DNA from: Sphingomonadales bacterium
Lineage (GTDB): Bacteria; Pseudomonadota; Alphaproteobacteria; Sphingomonadales; Sphingomonadaceae
DNA: 64,000 nucleotides
Assembly: GCA_027486415.1 (NCBI GenBank)
Contig: JAIXPC010000006.1
Location: forward strand, 62,001-126,000
Direction of reading: 5' to 3'
The notes under the pieces were generated by a model. That model ran no database searches. It was not told where the DNA came from and saw only the letters and a list, made by a program, of their open reading frames with translations. Shown here piece after piece: positions 29,504-41,310 of the stretch. Both the position numbers and the translations under genes were made by a program. Every line of letters starts with the position of its first letter. Position 1 is the stretch's first letter.

Positions 29504-30721
29504 ATGCGGCTGTTCGCGACGCTGCTGCTGGCAGCGATGGCGGTGCTGTTCATTGTCTGCCTGATCTGGCCCAGGGCGCACCCGGCAATGCCGTGGCTGC
29601 GCGCCTTTGCCGAAGCCGCGATGGTGGGCGGACTGGCGGACTGGTTTGCCGTCACCGCGCTGTTCCGCCGGCCGCTGGGCCTGCCGATCCCCCACACCGC
29701 GATCATCCCCGAGCAGAAGGACAGGCTGGGCGAGACGCTGGCCCAGTTCATGAAGGACAATTTCCTGCAGCCGCGCGTGGTCGCCCGGCGGCTGGACGAT
29801 GCCGATCTCGCCGGCATCATCGCGCGCTGGCTGATGGCGCCCGACGGCAGCGGCCCCCGCCGCAAGCGCGGCCTTGCCCCGCTGATCGGCCAGTTGGTCG
29901 ATGGCCTTGATGATCCGTCCGTGGCCCGTGCCGTGGAGGATCTGGCGCGCGGCCGGCTGCAATCCATGCGCCTTTCGCCCGTGGTGGCGGACGCGGTCGA
30001 CACGCTGGTGGCCGGTGGCCGTCACGAAGCGTTGATCGATGCCGCCGTCGAATGGGGCCTCGCGACGGTGGTGGACGAAGCCCCGCACATCCGCGGCATG
30101 GTGACGGAACGCACCAACTGGCTGCTGCGGCTGGCCGGCGCGGATGAATCGATGTCGTCCACCATGATCAGTTCGGTGCAGCGCCTGCTCGTCGAAATCC
30201 GCCACGATCCCCAGCACCCGGTGCGGGTGAAGCTGGTGGGCGCCATCCGCAACTGGACCTTCGACCTCAGGCACCTGCCCGAAGCGCAGGCGCGTGTGGA
30301 GGGCTTCAAGGATGATCTGCTCGCCAATCCGGCGATGAGCGGCTGGGTCACCGGCCTGTGGGATGCGGCCCGCAGCGCGCTGGCCAGCAGCCTGAAGGAT
30401 CCGAACGGCAACCGGCTGGGCAGTGCACTGGTCTCTTTGGGCACCCGCATCGATGGCGATCCGGCGCTGAAGGCCGGGATCAACACGGCCCTGCGCCGGG
30501 CCGTCGCCGGGCTGGCCAACACGCATGGCGATGATATCGTCAAGCTGGTTTCGGACACGGTGCGCGGCTGGGATGCCGAAACCGTGACCGACAAGGTGGA
30601 ACAGGCGGTGGGCCGCGATCTGCAGTTCATCCGCATCAACGGCACGCTGATCGGCGGCACCATCGGTCTGGCCATCCACGCCGTCGCCTATTTCGTCCTC
30701 GTGCCGCGCTGGGCCCCGTGA
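29504..30721 (+). CDS. DUF445 family membrane protein
   Basis: This 405-residue protein has an N-terminal transmembrane segment (LFATLLLAAMAVLFIVCLIW), a long helical body and a C-terminal hydrophobic segment (GGTIGLAIHAVAYFVLVPRW). The motif GGLADWFAVTALFRRPLGLP-IPHTAIIP is the DUF445 (YjiN-like) signature. The function is unknown. ATG 29504 is the first normal start; family members often have about 12 more residues, and CTG at 29468 would supply them (TSLLPESPFHR). It follows the pump gene by 43 bp and overlaps the GNAT gene as TGATG. Confidence 0.9.
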   Translation: MRLFATLLLAAMAVLFIVCLIWPRAHPAMPWLRAFAEAAMVGGLADWFAVTALFRRPLGLPIPHTAIIPEQKDRLGETLAQFMKDNFLQPRVVARRLDDADLAGIIARWLMAPDGSGPRRKRGLAPLIGQLVDGLDDPSVARAVEDLARGRLQSMRLSPVVADAVDTLVAGGRHEALIDAAVEWGLATVVDEAPHIRGMVTERTNWLLRLAGADESMSSTMISSVQRLLVEIRHDPQHPVRVKLVGAIRNWTFDLRHLPEAQARVEGFKDDLLANPAMSGWVTGLWDAARSALASSLKDPNGNRLGSALVSLGTRIDGDPALKAGINTALRRAVAGLANTHGDDIVKLVSDTVRGWDAETVTDKVEQAVGRDLQFIRINGTLIGGTIGLAIHAVAYFVLVPRWAP

Positions 30722-31281
30722 TGCTCGATCGTCAACCCACTCTCGTCCACCCGGCCCTCACGCTGCGCCGCGCCCGCGCCGATGACTGGCCGGCACTGCT
30801 TGCCGCGGCCAGTGATCCCGAAATCTGGGCCGGCCACCCGGCGAACGACCGCTGGCAGGAACCGGTGTTCCGCGCCTTTTTCGATGATGGCCTGGCCAGC
30901 GGCGGCATGCTGGTGGCGATCGAGCCGGGTGGCACCATCATCGGTTCCTCCCGCTTCGATTTCAGCCGCGCACAGCCGGGCGAAGTGGAGATCGGCTGGA
31001 GCTTCCTCGTCCGTCGCCACTGGGGCGGCCGCACCAACCATGTGATGAAGGCGCTGATGACCGGCCATGCCCTGGCCAGTGTTGAGCGCGTGATCTTCCT
31101 GATCGGGGAGACCAACATCCGCAGCCGCACCGCCATCGAACGCATCGGCGCCGTGCTGACCGATCGGGTGATGACGGCCCAATTGTCGACCGGGCCGGTC
31201 GTCCACGTCACCTACGCCATCGATCGCGCCGGCTTTGCCAGCGGCCCGCTGGCCCCGCTGTGGGCGGCGGCGCAAGACTGA
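30721..31281 (+). CDS. GNAT family N-acetyltransferase
   Basis: This 186-residue protein has the RimJ/RimL-type GNAT pattern: LTLRRARADDWPALLAAASDP at the N-terminus, EIGWSFLVRRHWGGRTNHVMK with the acetyl-CoA loop, and NIRSRTAIERIGAVLTDRVM near the end, where the usual NxxS is present as NIRSR. It probably acetylates a protein N-terminus or a small amine; the substrate is unknown. The start overlaps the DUF445 stop. Confidence 0.88.
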   Translation: MLDRQPTLVHPALTLRRARADDWPALLAAASDPEIWAGHPANDRWQEPVFRAFFDDGLASGGMLVAIEPGGTIIGSSRFDFSRAQPGEVEIGWSFLVRRHWGGRTNHVMKALMTGHALASVERVIFLIGETNIRSRTAIERIGAVLTDRVMTAQLSTGPVVHVTYAIDRAGFASGPLAPLWAAAQD

Positions 31282-31315
31282 ACCGCCCCGGGCTTCCCTG
31301 CCCGCCGAAGGCTCC

Positions 31316-31768
31316 CTATTCCGGCAATCCGCCCGTCTGGCGCAGCGCCTCGGCCACGGCCAGGCCGGCGGACATGGCGAGGTTCATCGAACGCACCTCT
31401 GGCCGCATCGGCAGGCGGATGCGGCCCGTGCAGCTTTCGTGGACATGGGGCGGCACGCCGGCGCTTTCCTTGCCAAACAGCAGGATGTCATCCGGCCGGA
31501 AGGCGAAACGGTAGGCGTTTTCGCTGGACTTGGTGGTGAGGAGGACGAGGCGGGCGCTGCCGACTGTGGCAAGGAATGCCTCCCACCCCGCGTGGCGGGT
31601 CACGGCCACGTGATCGATATAGTCCATCGCCGTGCGGCGGACGCGGGCATCGTCCCACAGGAAGCCCAGCGGCTCGATCAGGTCGACCGGCACGCCGAGG
31701 CAGGCGCCAAGCCGCAGCACCGCGCCGACATTGCCGGCGATTTCAGGTTCGTAAAGGGCGATGCGCAT
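31316..31768 (-). CDS. trmL: tRNA (cytidine(34)-2'-O)-methyltransferase
   Basis: TrmL is a SPOUT methyltransferase that 2'-O-methylates the wobble base of tRNA-Leu. The 150-residue protein is a stand-alone SPOUT domain: MRIALYEPEIAGNVGAVLR at the start, then FGKESAGVPPHVHESC and RLPMRPEVRSMNLAMSAGL, the trefoil-knot motifs. The ATG at 31768 follows the aspartate aminotransferase stop by 3 bp; a TTG lies directly before it. The two genes are in one transcript. Confidence 0.94.
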   Translation of the reverse strand: MRIALYEPEIAGNVGAVLRLGACLGVPVDLIEPLGFLWDDARVRRTAMDYIDHVAVTRHAGWEAFLATVGSARLVLLTTKSSENAYRFAFRPDDILLFGKESAGVPPHVHESCTGRIRLPMRPEVRSMNLAMSAGLAVAEALRQTGGLPE

Positions 31769-31771
31769 CAA

Positions 31772-34757
<2,986 letters not shown>

Positions 34758-34814
34758 CACCGGCCCGCTGTGGCGGCACCGTGGCAGGCTGGCAAGGGCG
34801 GCGTGTGTCGCGGC

Positions 34815-35726
34815 CTATCCGCCCATGCGGCGGATATGGTGCCAGAGCCGATCAACGAGGCGGTCGTCCGGATCCCAGCCCAGCACGTCCATCGGATCAT
34901 CGACGAAGGCCGAAAGCCCGTTGATGTCGTAAAAGCGCGGCGTGCCGCACTGATCGTCGATGACATATTCGACGCTGCAGGCTTCCATGCCGGCCTCGCG
35001 CGCCAGCATTTCGGCAGCGGCGGTCAGGTTGGGCGACGGTTCGGCGCGGCGGCTGCGGCGTGCTGCCAGCGGCTGCCGGCGCGCCGCGTTGGCGCAGATC
35101 AGCTGATCATCACCGATCTGGGTGTCGAGGGCATAGAGGCAGCGCCCGCCCAGCACCTCGATATGGGTGATGGTGCCGCCGCGCGGGCGCACCACCGCCT
35201 GCACCAGCCACAGGCCATTGGCGCTGGCCGGCAGCACGCCGGCAGTGGCAGAGGCCGCCAGTTCCTCGGCCGATTCGAACCGCTGCTGATCGTTGGAAAT
35301 ATCGCCGATGTCGGCCCGGACGATGAGCGGAAAGCCGATGGCCTCTGCCGCCACCAGCAGCGCATCGACATCATGGACCACCCGTGTCGCGGCGGTGGCA
35401 AGGCCAAGCCGGTTGATCAGGGCGAGCTGGCGGGCGCGGCTGGCATCGATGGCCATGGCATCGGCCCCGTTCAGCACGGTCGCGCCCTGCCCGCTCCAGT
35501 GATCCAGCAGCGCCATGGCATAATGCGCCGGGTGCGGGCTGCCGACGGCCGTCGCGCTCATGGCGACGCGGTTGAAGATCACCGGTGCCGGTGCGCGGCC
35601 GCCGATGGGATCAAAGACATGGCCCACCGTGTGCACCGGCACATAATCGATGCCGGCGCGCTCCAGCGCCGAAAACAGCGGCTGAAACCGGTAGGGATGA
35701 TCGTACAAGATGGCCAGCTGGTGCAT
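34815..35726 (-). CDS. RimK-like ATP-grasp protein, unknown substrate
   Basis: This 303-residue protein has an ATP-grasp C-terminal half. NRLGLATAATRVVHDVDALL and GFPLIVRADIGDISND form the central domain, then EYVIDDQCGTPRFYDINGLS carries the metal-binding acidic and Asn residues. The N-terminal part (LAILYDHPYRFQPLFSALER) is a pre-ATP-grasp Rossmann-like domain. Such enzymes ligate amino acids to carboxylates. No partner gene is adjacent; it faces ccoN across a 172-bp shared promoter region. No family name beyond RimK-like can be given. Confidence 0.78.
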   Translation of the reverse strand: MHQLAILYDHPYRFQPLFSALERAGIDYVPVHTVGHVFDPIGGRAPAPVIFNRVAMSATAVGSPHPAHYAMALLDHWSGQGATVLNGADAMAIDASRARQLALINRLGLATAATRVVHDVDALLVAAEAIGFPLIVRADIGDISNDQQRFESAEELAASATAGVLPASANGLWLVQAVVRPRGGTITHIEVLGGRCLYALDTQIGDDQLICANAARRQPLAARRSRRAEPSPNLTAAAEMLAREAGMEACSVEYVIDDQCGTPRFYDINGLSAFVDDPMDVLGWDPDDRLVDRLWHHIRRMGG

Positions 35727-35784
35727 GGAGCTCCCCGGCCTGCCGATAGAGATGCTGACCCAGTCTCGACGCTAGACCCTCTCT

Positions 35785-35833
35785 GGGTAAAATTCCCTTC
35801 AGGAAGATTACGTAATAGGGCATCCCCTTATTA
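35785..35833 (+). promoter_or_regulatory. Candidate FixJ/oxygen control region of the cbb3 operon
   Basis: Upstream of ccoN lie two palindromes: GGGTAAAATTCCC (35785-35797, imperfect) and ATTACGTAAT (35807-35816, perfect). The core TTACGTAA agrees with 6 of 8 positions of the FixJ-binding consensus GTAMGTAG from selection studies with the rhizobial protein. A TTATTA at 35828-35833 may be a -10 box. FixLJ is encoded 8 kb away. No TTGAT-N4-ATCAA FixK/FNR box is visible here. Confidence 0.4.
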
Positions 35834-35898
35834 CTGCGCTGCAACAATCAGCGGCAAACAGGCCCCATCTCGCAACGTCGCAAGAAGGGGCGAATTTC

Positions 35899-37563
35899 AT
35901 GCCTGCCACGCTGGCAAAATCCGCAAGCCTGTTCCTCGTTCTGGTCGTCGCCCTGATGGGCATGGCCCAGGCTGCGGACACGGGCTTTGCCGTTCACATG
36001 GCCATTGTCGCGCTGGCCGCTCTGACCGCGGCGCTGTGGGTGATGAAGGGGGCCACCCTCACCGGCAGCGCCGATCCCGATGAAAGCCGTTATGATGACG
36101 ATCCGGTGCGCTGGGGCGTCATTGCCACCACCTTCTGGGGTGTCGTGGGCCTGCTGGCCGGCCTGTACATCGCCTTGCAGCTGGCCTGGCCGGCGCTGAA
36201 CCTGGGACTTGAATACACCAGCTTCGGGCGACTGCGGCCGCTGCACACGTCGGCAGTGATCTTTGCCTTTGGCGGCAACGCGCTCATCTGCACCAGCTTC
36301 TTCGTCGTCCAGCGCACCTGCCGGGCGCGGCTGGCCTTCCCGTCGATGGCGCGCTTCGTGTTCTGGGGATACCAGCTGTTCATCGTGCTGGCCGCCACCG
36401 GTTACGTGATGGGCATCACCGAAGGCCGCGAATATGCCGAGCCGGAATGGTATGTCGACCTGTGGCTGACCATCGTGTGGGTCGCCTATCTGCTGGTCTT
36501 TGGCGGCACCATCATCAAGCGCCGTGAACCGCATATCTATGTCGCCAACTGGTTCTACCTCGGCTTCATCATCACCGTGGCGATGCTGCACATCGTCAAC
36601 AACCTGTCGCTGCCGGTCAGCTGGGCTGGCTCCAAGAGCTATTCGGCCTTTGCCGGGGTGCAGGATGCGCTGACCCAGTGGTGGTATGGCCACAACGCGG
36701 TCGGCTTCTTCCTCACCGCCGGCTTCCTGGCCATGATGTACTATTTCGTGCCCAAGCAGGCGGAACGGCCGGTCTATTCCTACCGCCTGTCGATCATCCA
36801 CTTCTGGTCGCTGATCTTCCTCTACATCTGGGCCGGTCCGCACCACCTGCACTACACCGCCCTGCCCGACTGGGCGCAGAGCCTGGGCATGGTGTTCAGC
36901 GTCATGCTGTGGATGCCGTCGTGGGGCGGGATGATCAACGGCCTGATGACGCTGAACGGCGCCTGGGAAAAGATCCGCACCGATCCGATCATCCGCATGA
37001 TGGTGCTGGCGCTGGCCTTCTACGGCATGAGCACGTTCGAAGGCCCGATGATGTCGATCAAGTCGGTCAACAGCCTCTCGCACTATACCGACTGGACCAT
37101 CGGCCACGTCCATTCCGGCGCGCTCGGCTGGAACGGCATGATCACCTTTGCCTGCATGTACTATCTGGCGCCGCGCCTGTGGAACCGCCAGCGCCTGTAC
37201 AGCTTGCGCCTGATCAACTGGCACTTCTGGCTCGCGACTGCCGGCATCGTCTTCTACACGGCGTCGATGTGGGTGGCCGGCCTCACCCAGGGCCTGATGT
37301 GGCGCGAATATGGTGCCGATGGCTATCTGGTGAACAGCTTTGCCGAAACCATCGCCGCCATCCACCCGATGTTCATCCTGCGCGCCTTCGGTGGCCTGCT
37401 CTACCTGTCGGGTGCGCTGATCTTCGCCTGGAACATCGCGATGACGATCGCGGGCCGCCTGCGCGTCGAAGCGCCGATGACCGAACCCCCCTACAACCCC
37501 GCCGCCGATCGGCCGCTGCCCGCTCCTGCCCGCCCGGTTGGCGCGCTGCAGCCGGCCGAATGA
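35899..37563 (+). CDS. ccoN: cbb3-type cytochrome c oxidase subunit I
   Basis: CcoN is the catalytic subunit of the high-affinity terminal oxidase, reducing O2 to water at heme b3-CuB and pumping protons. The 554-residue protein has the expected twelve or so helices. Ligands read directly: His116 (RPLHTSAV, low-spin heme b), His265 (YGHNAVGF, CuB), His315-His316 (GPHHLHY, CuB) and His403/His405 (GHVHSGALG, hemes b3 and b). The first 50 residues add two hydrophobic segments before the core. First gene of the operon; ccoO follows after 11 bp. Confidence 0.98.
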   Translation: MPATLAKSASLFLVLVVALMGMAQAADTGFAVHMAIVALAALTAALWVMKGATLTGSADPDESRYDDDPVRWGVIATTFWGVVGLLAGLYIALQLAWPALNLGLEYTSFGRLRPLHTSAVIFAFGGNALICTSFFVVQRTCRARLAFPSMARFVFWGYQLFIVLAATGYVMGITEGREYAEPEWYVDLWLTIVWVAYLLVFGGTIIKRREPHIYVANWFYLGFIITVAMLHIVNNLSLPVSWAGSKSYSAFAGVQDALTQWWYGHNAVGFFLTAGFLAMMYYFVPKQAERPVYSYRLSIIHFWSLIFLYIWAGPHHLHYTALPDWAQSLGMVFSVMLWMPSWGGMINGLMTLNGAWEKIRTDPIIRMMVLALAFYGMSTFEGPMMSIKSVNSLSHYTDWTIGHVHSGALGWNGMITFACMYYLAPRLWNRQRLYSLRLINWHFWLATAGIVFYTASMWVAGLTQGLMWREYGADGYLVNSFAETIAAIHPMFILRAFGGLLYLSGALIFAWNIAMTIAGRLRVEAPMTEPPYNPAADRPLPAPARPVGALQPAE

Positions 37564-37574
37564 GGGAGGACACG

Positions 37575-38327
37575 ATGGCCACCAGTCCTGATCAGCCCAA
37601 GCCGGGCTTTTCGCACCGCACGATCGAACGCAATGTCACCCTGCTCGGCCTGCTGGCACTGATCACGGTGTCGATCGGCGGCATTGTCGAGATCGCCCCG
37701 CTGTTCTGGGTCGACTCCACCATCGAGAAGGTGGAGGGCGTGCGCCCCTACACCCCGCTCGAACTGGCCGGGCGCAACATCTACATCCGCGAAGGCTGCT
37801 ATGTCTGCCACAGCCAGATGGTGCGCCCGTTCAAGGACGAGGTGGAGCGTTACGGCCACTACAGCCTGGCCGCCGAATCCATGTACGATCACCCGTTCCA
37901 GTGGGGATCGAAACGCACCGGCCCCGATCTGGCGCGCGTGGGCGGCCGCTATTCCGATGAATGGCACCGCGAGCATCTGAAGGACCCGCGCAGCGTCGTG
38001 CCGGAATCGATCATGCCGGGCTATGCCTTCCTGGCCGAAAAGCCGCTGAAGGCCGGCGACATGCGCGCCCACCTGCAGGCCATGCGCGGCGTTGGCGTGC
38101 CCTACAGCGATGCCGATATCGCCAAGGCCAACGATGATCTGACGCTGCAGGCCACCGCCGATGCCGATGCCAGCGACCTGCAGGCGCGTTTCCCCAAATC
38201 GCAGGCCCGTGATTTCGACGGCAACCCGGCGATGGTGTCGGAAATGGATGCGCTGATCGCCTATCTGCAGATGCTGGGCACGCTCGTCGACTTCAAGGCC
38301 GCCGAAGCACAGGAGCAGCCCAAGTGA
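37575..38327 (+). CDS. ccoO: cbb3-type oxidase subunit II, monoheme cytochrome c
   Basis: CcoO relays electrons from CcoP to CcoN. The 250-residue protein has one N-terminal membrane anchor ([20 protein letters not shown]) and a periplasmic cytochrome c domain with Cys75-x-x-Cys78-His79 ([15 protein letters not shown]); the axial methionine is probably that of SIMPGYAF. The start ATG 37575 has GAGGGAGGA upstream. The stop overlaps the GTG of ccoQ. Confidence 0.97.
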   Translation: MATSPDQPKPGFSHRTIERNVTLLGLLALITVSIGGIVEIAPLFWVDSTIEKVEGVRPYTPLELAGRNIYIREGCYVCHSQMVRPFKDEVERYGHYSLAAESMYDHPFQWGSKRTGPDLARVGGRYSDEWHREHLKDPRSVVPESIMPGYAFLAEKPLKAGDMRAHLQAMRGVGVPYSDADIAKANDDLTLQATADADASDLQARFPKSQARDFDGNPAMVSEMDALIAYLQMLGTLVDFKAAEAQEQPK

Positions 38328-38497
38328 GCGACTATGAAAGCCTGCGCCACTTCGCGGACAGCTGGGGCCTGCTGGGCATGACCCTGTTGTTCCTGGGCCT
38401 GGTGGGCTGGGCCGTGCGCCCCGGCGCCCGCGCCCGCCACGAGGAGGCCGCCACCATGATCTTCCGCGCCGACAACAACGAGGAGCACCCGCGGTGA
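38324..38497 (+). CDS. ccoQ: cbb3-type oxidase subunit CcoQ
   Basis: This 57-residue single-span protein reads (M)[20 protein letters not shown], then [20 protein letters not shown] and a polar tail. It matches CcoQ/FixQ, which stabilises the oxidase core. GTG 38324 overlaps the ccoO stop, and its own stop overlaps the GTG of ccoP, so translation is coupled throughout. Confidence 0.95.
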   Translation: MSDYESLRHFADSWGLLGMTLLFLGLVGWAVRPGARARHEEAATMIFRADNNEEHPR

Positions 38498-39408
38498 GCC
38501 ACGAGAAACCCCGCGTCGACGATGCCACCGGCACCAACCTGGTCGGCCATGAATGGGATGGCATCGAGGAACTCGATACGCCGCTGCCGCGCTGGTGGGT
38601 CTATGTCTTTGCCGCCACCGTGGTGTTTTCCGCCGGCTATGTCGTTGCCTACCCCTCCCTGCCCGATGTGGCCGGCAGCACCGGCTGGTCAAGCCGCGGA
38701 CAGCTGGATGAGACGCTGAAGGCCGAAGCGGTCGCGCGCGCGCCGCTGATCAACGCCGTCGCCGCCACCGACATCACCCAGCTGGCCGCCAATCCCGCCG
38801 TGATGCGGTCGGCGATCGAGGGTGGCCGCGCGGCCTTCAAGGTCAACTGCGTCCAGTGCCACGGCGCCGGGGCAGCGGGATCAAAGGGCTACCCCAACCT
38901 CAACGACGATGACTGGCTGTGGGGCGGCGACATCGCCAGCATCCATACCACCCTGCGCAACGGCATCCGCAGCCCCGGCGTCGACGAGACCCGCTACAGC
39001 CAGATGCCGGCCTTTGCCGACATGCTGACCAGGGCGCAAATTGGTCAGATCGTCTCCCACGTCCGCGTGCTGTCCGGGCAGGACAAGGCCAGCCGCGCGT
39101 CTGTGGCCGGTGCCGCGCTGTTCGCCGAAAACTGCGCCAGCTGCCACGGCGCCGACGGCAAGGGCAATCGCGAGATGGGTGCGCCCAACCTCACCGATGC
39201 GATCTGGCTCTATGGCGGTGATCGCGCCGCCCTCACCCAGACGATCGCCAAGGCCCGTTTTGGCGTGATGCCGCACTGGGCCGGCCGCCTGGACGACGTG
39301 ACCATCAAGATGCTCGCCGCCTATGTGCATTCGCTGGGCGGCGGTGAAGCGACCCCTGCAGCGGCCCCCGCGCCTGCAGCCGAAACGGCGGACAATGTCG
39401 GCACTTGA
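38494..39408 (+). CDS. ccoP: cbb3-type oxidase subunit III, diheme cytochrome c
   Basis: CcoP accepts electrons from soluble or membrane cytochromes c. The 304-residue protein has an N-terminal polar segment with HEWDGIEELDTPLPRWW (family signature), one membrane helix at about 35-53, and two cytochrome c domains: Cys119-x-x-Cys122-His123 (CVQCH) and Cys214-x-x-Cys217-His218 (CASCH). It starts at GTG 38494. The last 14 bp overlap the ccoG start. Confidence 0.97.
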   Translation: MSHEKPRVDDATGTNLVGHEWDGIEELDTPLPRWWVYVFAATVVFSAGYVVAYPSLPDVAGSTGWSSRGQLDETLKAEAVARAPLINAVAATDITQLAANPAVMRSAIEGGRAAFKVNCVQCHGAGAAGSKGYPNLNDDDWLWGGDIASIHTTLRNGIRSPGVDETRYSQMPAFADMLTRAQIGQIVSHVRVLSGQDKASRASVAGAALFAENCASCHGADGKGNREMGAPNLTDAIWLYGGDRAALTQTIAKARFGVMPHWAGRLDDVTIKMLAAYVHSLGGGEATPAAAPAPAAETADNVGT

Positions 39409-40855
39409 TCTCATCAATCCGAAAAGCGGCCTCTACAGCCGCCGCGAGCCGGTGTTCCCACGCGTCGTCAACGGCCGGTTCCGTCGGCTGAAATGGACGG
39501 TGATGATACTGTGTCTCGCCGTCTATTACATCACGCCGTGGCTGCGCTGGGATCGCGGCCAATTTGCGCCCGACCAGGCGGTGCTGGTCGATCTCGCCGG
39601 CCGCCGTTTCTTCATGTTCGATATCGAGATCTGGCCGCAGGAATTCTATTATGTGGCCGGCCTGCTCATCATGGCCGGCATCGGCCTGTTCCTCGTCACC
39701 TCCGCCGTGGGGCGGGCGTGGTGCGGCTATGCCTGCCCGCAGACGGTGTGGACCGATCTGTTCCAGCACGTCGAACGCTGGATCGATGGCGATCGCAACG
39801 CGCAAGTGAAGCTCAACAACGCGCCGTGGACGGCTGCCAAGCTGGGCCGCCGGCTCGTCAAGTGGAGCCTGTGGCTGGCCATCGCGGTGGCCACCGGCGG
39901 TGCCTGGATCTTTTACTTCGCCGATGCGCCGACGCTGGCGCAGGCCTTTGCCACCGGCACCGCCGCCCCCGTCGCCTATGCAACCGTCGGCGTGCTGACG
40001 GCGACCACCTTCATCTTTGGCGGCTTCATGCGCGAACAGGTGTGCATCTACATGTGCCCGTGGCCGCGCATCCAGACGGCGATGCTGGATGAAAAGTCGC
40101 TGATCGTCACCTATCGCGACTGGCGCGGCGAACCGCGCACGCAGGGCCTGAAGAAGGCCGCCAGCGCCAGCGGCAAGGTTGGCGACTGCATCGACTGCAA
40201 TGCCTGTGTCTCGGTCTGCCCGACAGGTGTCGACATCCGCAAGGGGCCGCAACTGGGCTGCATCAACTGCGCGCTGTGCATCGATGCCTGCGATGAAGTG
40301 ATGGCAAAGCTCAATCGCCCGCGCGGCCTGATCGACTATCTGAACCTCGACGATGAAAAGCACGAACGGGCCGGCGGCCAGGCGCGGCCGATCCTGAAAA
40401 CACTGCTGCGCCCCCGCACGCTTGTCTATTTCGCCATCTGGGCCAGCATCGGCCTCGCCATGCTGTTCTTCCTGGGCGAACGCGCCCGGCTGGCCATCGA
40501 CGCCGCGCAGGATCGCAACCCGGTGATCGTCACCCTGTCGGACGGGCAGGTGCGGAACGGCTGGACGCTGAAGATGCGGAACATGCAGAGCCGGCCGCGC
40601 CAGATCGAACTGGCCATGGTTGGCCTGCCGGAAGGCCGGATGTGGACCGACGCCATGGATCGCCGCAACGCTGCACGCAGCGTGCGCCTGTCGCTGGCGC
40701 CCGATGCCACCACCAAGCTCCACCTTTATGTTGCCGCGCCCGGCGGCGTGGCTGGCGAAACGCCCTTTGTCCTCAATGCCCGTCCGCTTGATGCGGAACC
40801 GGGCAGCAAGGATGCCCGGGTTGCCACCCGCACCGTCAAGTTCATCCGCCAGTGA
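39395..40855 (+). CDS. ccoG: Cytochrome c oxidase accessory protein CcoG
   Basis: CcoG is a membrane iron-sulfur protein required for cbb3 assembly and thought to reduce copper(II) for CuB insertion. The 486-residue protein has several membrane spans, the redox motifs WCGYACPQTVW and CIYMCPWPRIQ, and a two-cluster ferredoxin domain (CIDCNACVSVCPTGVDIRKG and GCINCALCIDACDE). The ATG at 39395 overlaps ccoP. The C-terminus is the usual beta-sandwich region. Confidence 0.97.
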   Translation: MSALDLINPKSGLYSRREPVFPRVVNGRFRRLKWTVMILCLAVYYITPWLRWDRGQFAPDQAVLVDLAGRRFFMFDIEIWPQEFYYVAGLLIMAGIGLFLVTSAVGRAWCGYACPQTVWTDLFQHVERWIDGDRNAQVKLNNAPWTAAKLGRRLVKWSLWLAIAVATGGAWIFYFADAPTLAQAFATGTAAPVAYATVGVLTATTFIFGGFMREQVCIYMCPWPRIQTAMLDEKSLIVTYRDWRGEPRTQGLKKAASASGKVGDCIDCNACVSVCPTGVDIRKGPQLGCINCALCIDACDEVMAKLNRPRGLIDYLNLDDEKHERAGGQARPILKTLLRPRTLVYFAIWASIGLAMLFFLGERARLAIDAAQDRNPVIVTLSDGQVRNGWTLKMRNMQSRPRQIELAMVGLPEGRMWTDAMDRRNAARSVRLSLAPDATTKLHLYVAAPGGVAGETPFVLNARPLDAEPGSKDARVATRTVKFIRQ

Positions 40856-40863
40856 GGCTTGCC

Positions 40864-41310
40864 ATGATGTCCCCTGCCCGCCCCTTCACCGGCCGCCACA
40901 TGACGGCGATCCTCGTCGGCTTCTTCGGCGTGGTCGTCGCGGTCAACATCACCATGGCGCGGCTGGCCAGCGGCACCTTTGGCGGCACGGTGGTCGACAA
41001 CTCCTATGTCGCCAGCCAGAAATTCAATGGCTGGCTGGCCGATGCGCGCCGGCAGGACCAGCTGGGCTGGGCGACGCCGCTTTCGCTCGACACTGCCCGC
41101 CGGGTCACGGTCGGCGTGCCGGGTGCCGGCTTTGTCGTCACCGGCACTGCGCATCACCCGCTGGGCCGCGCGCCCGATATTGCCTTGCGCTTTGTCACCG
41201 AAAATGGCCGGCTGGTGACAACCACGCCGTTGCCCGCCGGGCGCTGGCAGGTGCGCCTGCAGGTGCGGCGCGGCGCTGACGTGAAGAATGTGGCCGGGGT
41301 GCTGGCATGA
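40864..41310 (+). CDS. ccoH: FixH family protein (CcoH)
   Basis: CcoH/FixH is a single-pass membrane protein that helps mature the cbb3 oxidase. The 148-residue protein has an N-terminal helix (MTAILVGFFGVVVAVNITMA), followed by the signature VDNSYVASQKFNGWLADAR and a periplasmic domain. ATG 40864 has a GAGG site; GTG 40852, overlapping the ccoG stop, is an alternative. The stop overlaps ccoI. Confidence 0.95.
   Translation: MMSPARPFTGRHMTAILVGFFGVVVAVNITMARLASGTFGGTVVDNSYVASQKFNGWLADARRQDQLGWATPLSLDTARRVTVGVPGAGFVVTGTAHHPLGRAPDIALRFVTENGRLVTTTPLPAGRWQVRLQVRRGADVKNVAGVLA

Noticed and set aside
26377-30003. Very long open frame (1208 codons) on the minus strand
   Set aside because: It is the antisense of the RND permease and DUF445 genes. 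The product is His/Gln/Arg-rich without any family motif, a normal effect of high GC at third positions.
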